A stretch of DNA of 55,589 nucleotides from Clostridia bacterium (GTDB taxonomy: Bacteria; Bacillota; Clostridia; Oscillospirales; Acutalibacteraceae). The translations under genes and the position numbers were made by a program. Location: assembly GCA_017396515.1 (NCBI GenBank), contig JAFQLV010000031.1:1-55589 (forward strand), in the 5' to 3' direction. Below the pieces are notes generated by a model, which was not told the DNA's origin, made no database searches, and saw only the letters and a list, made by a program, of their open reading frames with translations. The number at the start of each line of letters is the position of its first letter. Position 1 is the first letter of the stretch. Shown in pieces: positions 51,766 to 55,589 of the stretch.

Positions 51766-54700
51766 ATGTCTTTCACACATTTGCATCTTCATACGGAATA
51801 CAGTCTGCTTGACGGTGCCTGCAGAATAAATAAGCTGATGGACAGAGTGCTTGAGCTCGGTCAGAAAAGTGTTGCAATAACCGATCACGGTGTAATGTAC
51901 GGTGTTATCGATTTTTATAAGGCGGCAAAGGAAAAGGGCATTAAGCCCATTATAGGCTGTGAGTGCTATGTTGCTCCCCGTTCAAGGCACAACAAGGTTC
52001 ACGGTCTTGATAACCAGAGATATCATCTTGTCCTTCTTTGCAAAGACAATGTGGGGTATCAGAATCTTATTGCAATGGTCAGTAAGGCATGGACTGAAGG
52101 CTTTTACACAAAGCCGAGAATTGACCGTGAGCTTCTTGAAAAGCACAGTGAGGGACTCATTGCCCTTTCAGCCTGTCTTGCAGGTGAGATTCCCCAGCTT
52201 CTTTTAAGAGGTGACTATGAGCAGGCAAGGCAGGCCGCCTTGTGGTACCGCGACCTTTTCGGTGAGGGTAACTATTATATCGAAATCCAGAATCACGGAC
52301 TTCGTGAGCAGATGGATATATTGCCTGACTTAGTCAGACTTTCCCGTGAAACGGGTGTTCCCCTTGTTGCAACAAACGACGCTCACTATATAACTAAAGA
52401 GGATTCCTCGGTTCAGCAGGTGCTTATTTGCATACAGACCAACCATATTTTAGGTGAAGAAACGGGCCTTGAATTTACAACTGACGAATTTTATGTAAAA
52501 AGTGAAGAAGAAATGCGTGCCGCCTTTCCCGAGCTGCCTGAGGCTATTGAAAACACCTCGCTAATAGCTGAAAGGTGCAATGTTGAGTTTGAATTCGGCA
52601 ACACAAAGCTTCCTCACTTTGAGGTGCCTAATAATCTCGACCATTTTGAATATTTCAAAAATCAGTGTTTCTTCGGTCTGGCAAAGCATAAGGGCGAAAA
52701 TCCGCCTCAGGAGTATGTTGACAGACTCAATTATGAGCTCGAAGTAATTAATAAAATGGGCTATGTCGATTACTTTCTTATTGTACACGATTTCATTCGC
52801 TACGCTAAGAGTAAGAATATTCCCGTCGGCCCGGGCAGAGGCTCAGGTGCAGGCTCTCTTGCGGCATACTGCATCGGCATAACAGGTATTGACCCGCTGA
52901 AATATAACCTGCTCTTTGAGCGTTTCCTCAACCCTGAAAGAGTGAGTATGCCCGACTTTGATATTGACTTCTGCTATGTCAGACGACAAGAGGTAATTGA
53001 CTATGTTATCAGAAAATACGGTGCTGACCATGTGGCTCAGATAGTTACCTTCGGTACCATGGCGGCAAGAGGCGCAGTGCGTGATGTGGGCAGAGTGCTT
53101 GGAATGCCCTACAATGTGGTTGATGAGGTTGCCAAGGCTATTCCGAATGAGCTTAAAATCACAATTGATAAGGCCCTGAAATATTCCGAAGATCTCAGAA
53201 CACTTTACAGCACAAATGACGATGTTAAGAAGCTTCTTGATATTGCAAGGCAGGTTGAGGGCATGCCGCGACACGCTTCAACTCATGCGGCAGGTGTGGT
53301 TATAACCCGTGATCCCGTTTCATCCTATGTGCCGCTTGCAGTCAATGATGAAAGTGTTGTCACACAGTTTACCATGGTTACACTCGAAAACCTCGGACTT
53401 CTCAAAATGGATTTTCTCGGACTTCGCACTCTTACGGTAATTGACGATGCGGTAAAGCTCATAAAAAGAACCAACCCTGATTTCAGTCTGGATGATATTG
53501 ACCTGAATGACGGGGAAACCTTTGAAATGCTGTCACAAGGCAGAACTGATGCTGTTTTTCAATATGAATCAGCAGGTATGAGAAGTGTGCTTTCACGCCT
53601 TAAGCCACAGAGCCTTGAGGACCTTATTGCAGTTATTTCCCTGTATCGCCCGGGTCCTGCGGACTCAATTGACACATACATTCATAACCGTCATAATCCT
53701 CAGGATACAAAATATAAATCCGAGCTTCTTCGTGATATTCTCGATGTAACCTACGGGTGTATGGTATATCAGGAGCAGGTAATGGAAATCTGCCGCAAGC
53801 TTGCAGGCTACTCCTACGGCAGGGCTGACCTTGTGCGCCGTGCAATGTCTAAGAAAAAGCTTGATGTAATGGAAAAGGAAAGGCACAATTTCATTTACGG
53901 CCTTAAGAATGACAGCGGTGAAACTGAGTGCTGCGGCTGCCTTGCCAACGGTGTTTCAAAGGCGGTTGCAAATGACATTTTTGACGAAATGTCCAATTTT
54001 GCAAAGTATGCCTTCAATAAGTCTCACGCTGCCGCCTACGCATATGTGTCGTATCAGACAGCGTGGCTGAAGTGTCATTATCCATGTGAGCTTCTTGCTG
54101 CAACACTTACAAGCGTTCTTGATTCTGCAACTAAGGTATCAACCTATATTTCTGAGGCAACAAGACTCGGAATCAAGGTTCTTGCACCAAATGTTAACAG
54201 TAGCTTTGAGGGCTTCACCGTTAAAAACGGAGCAATCCGTTTCGGCTTGCTTGCCATAAAAAACTTAGGCAGAGGCTTTATTAAAACAATAATTGACAAC
54301 CGTGAGCAAGGCGGCAAATATACTGATTTCTACTCCTTCTGCAAACGGGTTTACTCTAAGGAATTTAACAGAAGGGCAGTGGAGAGCCTTATTAAATGCG
54401 GTGCTCTTGACGGTCTGGGTCTTAACCGAAACCAGATGATCCATATGTTGCCGTCTATAATTGCAGACCTTGACGCAGACAAAAATAAAAATGTGGTTGG
54501 GCAGATAGGCTTCTTCGATGAAGACTCAGGCTTTTCATATTCAAATGAGTTTGCCGCACCTGATATTGAGGAGCTGCCCTATAATGAACTGCTTTCACTG
54601 GAAAAGCAGATAACGGGTCTTTATATTTCGGGTCACCCTATGGATGAATATAAGGACATAGCCGCAAAGGTAAAGGCAGATGTGATTGCGGATGTTCTTG

Positions 54701-55242
54701 AGGCAGATTCTTCCTTCGGTTCAAAATATAAAGATAACTCACGCGTTAAGCTTTACGGAATTATTTCAAAGGTTGAAAAGAAAAGCACAAAGAATAACTC
54801 AACAATGTGCTTTGTAATTTTAGAGGATCTTAGTGCATCGATTGAGTGTATCGTTTTTTCAAGGCAGTACGCCGAGAGAGTGCATCTTTTGCAGGCAGGC
54901 AATATCGTTCTCATAAACGGCAGACTCAGCCTTCGTGAAGACAGAGAACCAAGTGTTGTCTGTGAGACTATTGAGCCCAATCCCAAAAACATCCTTAAAA
55001 ATGATGTTAAGCCTGAGAAAAAACAGCGTAAGGGAATTTTCCTGCGCGTTGAAGGTGCAGCTTGCCCCTGTATGGGCAAAATCAGGACTCTTACAGATAT
55101 ATTTGAAGGTGACTTTCCTGTGTATATTTTCTATAAAGATACGGGGAAATATGAACGTATAGGCTTTGTCAGAATGAATACACCTATGTGTAATGAGTTT
55201 AAAGAAATAATCGGTGACGAAAATGTTGTCGTAAGAGTGTAA
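51766..55242 (+). CDS. dnaE: DNA polymerase III alpha subunit DnaE
   Basis: This is a replicative or lagging-strand C-family polymerase. The PHP domain begins HLHLHTEYSLLDG. The palm domain has GPGRGSGAGS and the catalytic aspartates D397, D399 and D401 in PDFDIDF. The finger region and helix-hairpin-helix follow. The C-terminal OB-fold region (about 1000-1100) has the KLYGIISKVEKKSTKN stretch. The length of 1158 residues fits DnaE rather than PolC. AAAGGAGGG precedes the start. It is followed by pfkA, a common neighbour in Firmicutes. Confidence 0.96.
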   Translation: MSFTHLHLHTEYSLLDGACRINKLMDRVLELGQKSVAITDHGVMYGVIDFYKAAKEKGIKPIIGCECYVAPRSRHNKVHGLDNQRYHLVLLCKDNVGYQNLIAMVSKAWTEGFYTKPRIDRELLEKHSEGLIALSACLAGEIPQLLLRGDYEQARQAALWYRDLFGEGNYYIEIQNHGLREQMDILPDLVRLSRETGVPLVATNDAHYITKEDSSVQQVLICIQTNHILGEETGLEFTTDEFYVKSEEEMRAAFPELPEAIENTSLIAERCNVEFEFGNTKLPHFEVPNNLDHFEYFKNQCFFGLAKHKGENPPQEYVDRLNYELEVINKMGYVDYFLIVHDFIRYAKSKNIPVGPGRGSGAGSLAAYCIGITGIDPLKYNLLFERFLNPERVSMPDFDIDFCYVRRQEVIDYVIRKYGADHVAQIVTFGTMAARGAVRDVGRVLGMPYNVVDEVAKAIPNELKITIDKALKYSEDLRTLYSTNDDVKKLLDIARQVEGMPRHASTHAAGVVITRDPVSSYVPLAVNDESVVTQFTMVTLENLGLLKMDFLGLRTLTVIDDAVKLIKRTNPDFSLDDIDLNDGETFEMLSQGRTDAVFQYESAGMRSVLSRLKPQSLEDLIAVISLYRPGPADSIDTYIHNRHNPQDTKYKSELLRDILDVTYGCMVYQEQVMEICRKLAGYSYGRADLVRRAMSKKKLDVMEKERHNFIYGLKNDSGETECCGCLANGVSKAVANDIFDEMSNFAKYAFNKSHAAAYAYVSYQTAWLKCHYPCELLAATLTSVLDSATKVSTYISEATRLGIKVLAPNVNSSFEGFTVKNGAIRFGLLAIKNLGRGFIKTIIDNREQGGKYTDFYSFCKRVYSKEFNRRAVESLIKCGALDGLGLNRNQMIHMLPSIIADLDADKNKNVVGQIGFFDEDSGFSYSNEFAAPDIEELPYNELLSLEKQITGLYISGHPMDEYKDIAAKVKADVIADVLEADSSFGSKYKDNSRVKLYGIISKVEKKSTKNNSTMCFVILEDLSASIECIVFSRQYAERVHLLQAGNIVLINGRLSLREDREPSVVCETIEPNPKNILKNDVKPEKKQRKGIFLRVEGAACPCMGKIRTLTDIFEGDFPVYIFYKDTGKYERIGFVRMNTPMCNEFKEIIGDENVVVRV

Positions 55243-55267
55243 ATCCTGTTGATTTTATGGATAAATC

Positions 55268-55295
55268 TTGACTTTTACACTTTATAGTGTATAAT
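55268..55295 (+). promoter_or_regulatory. sigmaA-type promoter for pfkA
   Basis: TTGACT (55268-55273) and TATAAT (55290-55295) are separated by 16 bases. The pfkA ATG at 55389 leaves a leader of about 85 bases. Confidence 0.82.
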
Positions 55296-55333
55296 ATTCG
55301 TAATAATTTAAAAACATATTTAACAAACTCTGT

Positions 55334-55349
55334 GTGAATATTGATTCAC
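55334..55349. promoter_or_regulatory. Palindromic operator candidate in the pfkA leader
   Basis: GTGAAT (55334-55339) and ATTCAC (55344-55349) are perfect inverted arms around ATTG, about 40 bases past the -10. The core TGAAT-N4-ATTCA resembles an ArgR box, but the regulator is unknown. A small RNA hairpin is an alternative. Confidence 0.4.
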
Positions 55350-55388
55350 GGTGCCTTTGCACTATAGAGAGTATAGGAGGACGTACTA

Positions 55389-55589
55389 ATGGTTAAAACA
55401 ATTGGTGTATTGACAAGCGGCGGCGACGCACCGGGTATGAATGCAGCTATCCGTGCCGTTGTTCGTGCAGCATGTGAGCTCGGAATGAAGGTTTACGGTG
55501 TTAACAGAGGCTATAACGGCCTTATGGAAAACGATATGTTTGAAATGAATCTTCGTTCAGTTTCAGATATAATCAACAGAGGCGGCACA
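55389..55589 (+). CDS. pfkA: 6-phosphofructokinase (5' part only)
   Basis: PfkA phosphorylates fructose 6-phosphate with ATP, the committed step of glycolysis. The 67 visible residues start [18 protein letters not shown], where GGDAPGMN (11-18) lies in the ATP-binding region, and continue with the typical [16 protein letters not shown] at 55375-55380 precedes the ATG. The gene runs off the end of the window, so the substrate-binding and allosteric residues are not seen. The ATP- versus PPi-dependent form cannot be decided here, although the start favours the ATP type. Confidence 0.93.
   Translation, partial: MVKTIGVLTSGGDAPGMNAAIRAVVRAACELGMKVYGVNRGYNGLMENDMFEMNLRSVSDIINRGGT

Noticed and set aside
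1-55589. CRISPR array, insertion sequence, prophage or att site
   Set aside because: No regularly spaced direct repeats, transposase, integrase or phage structural genes were seen, and the gene content is core-like throughout.

Overview
The window reads as a chromosomal segment of a low-to-mid GC, spore-forming, Gram-positive anaerobe of the class Clostridia, most likely an Oscillospiraceae/Ruminococcaceae-type gut bacterium. Supporting signs are the dipicolinate synthase pair (dpaA-dpaB), hprK, whiA, sepF-divIVA, a split transketolase, RqcH, FAD-dependent ThyX, strong AGGAGG ribosome binding sites and several TTG starts. Most genes lie on the + strand. There are no rRNA or tRNA genes, phage, IS elements or CRISPR arrays. 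This is core genome with a few accessory islands, and no gene-free stretch exceeds 300 bases.

Layout. 1-1212: end of rpsB, then tsf and a terminator. 1251-1772: a small membrane-anchored protein. 1796-6109: argC-argJ-argB-argD, a compact cyclic-pathway ornithine operon with a sigmaA promoter and a palindrome that may bind ArgR. 6131-7065: a palindromic repeat, a bidirectional terminator, and a minus-strand thioredoxin with an exported companion. 7204-11642: a divergent topoisomerase IV-like pair whose promoter is flanked by inverted DnaA-box-like sequences. 11671-15155: a three-gene cassette of AMP-forming acyl ligase, stand-alone condensation-domain protein and acyl carrier protein. 15298-18254: murC (minus) divergent from dpaA-dpaB, which carry a sigmaK-like promoter. 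18273-26640: a tandem ThyX (minus), then cupin, tmk, DUF2156, GNAT, DJ-1, 5-formyl-THF cyclo-ligase, mltG and a U32 protein of the tRNA-hydroxylation type. 26672-32876: glgP, then hprK, ROK kinase, murB and whiA. 32890-40486: miaB, a Com_YlbF protein, mutS, mutL and miaA. 40492-45629: a division cluster of HlyD-like protein, yggS, sepF, divIVA, lspA and rluD. 45622-51748: HAD phosphatase, split transketolase, DUF1858, trmK, Nif3-like and rqcH. 51766-55589: dnaE and the start of pfkA.

How the genes fit together. The arg genes make ornithine through ArgJ acetyl recycling. ThyX and Tmk lie close together and act in series in dTTP supply. murC, murB and mltG, together with the division cluster, serve wall synthesis and septation. 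HPrK, glycogen phosphorylase, ROK kinase, transketolase and PfkA cover carbon flow and its control. MiaA, MiaB, TrmK and the U32 protein are tRNA modification enzymes.

The least ordinary items are the ligase/condensation/carrier cassette, the ThyX tandem fusion with complementary motif loss in its two halves, an EF-Ts with an extra segment of about 60-70 residues, the topoisomerase promoter with paired DnaA-like boxes, and the Cys/His-rich tail of the Com_YlbF protein. All calls come from reading the sequence; no database search was run.
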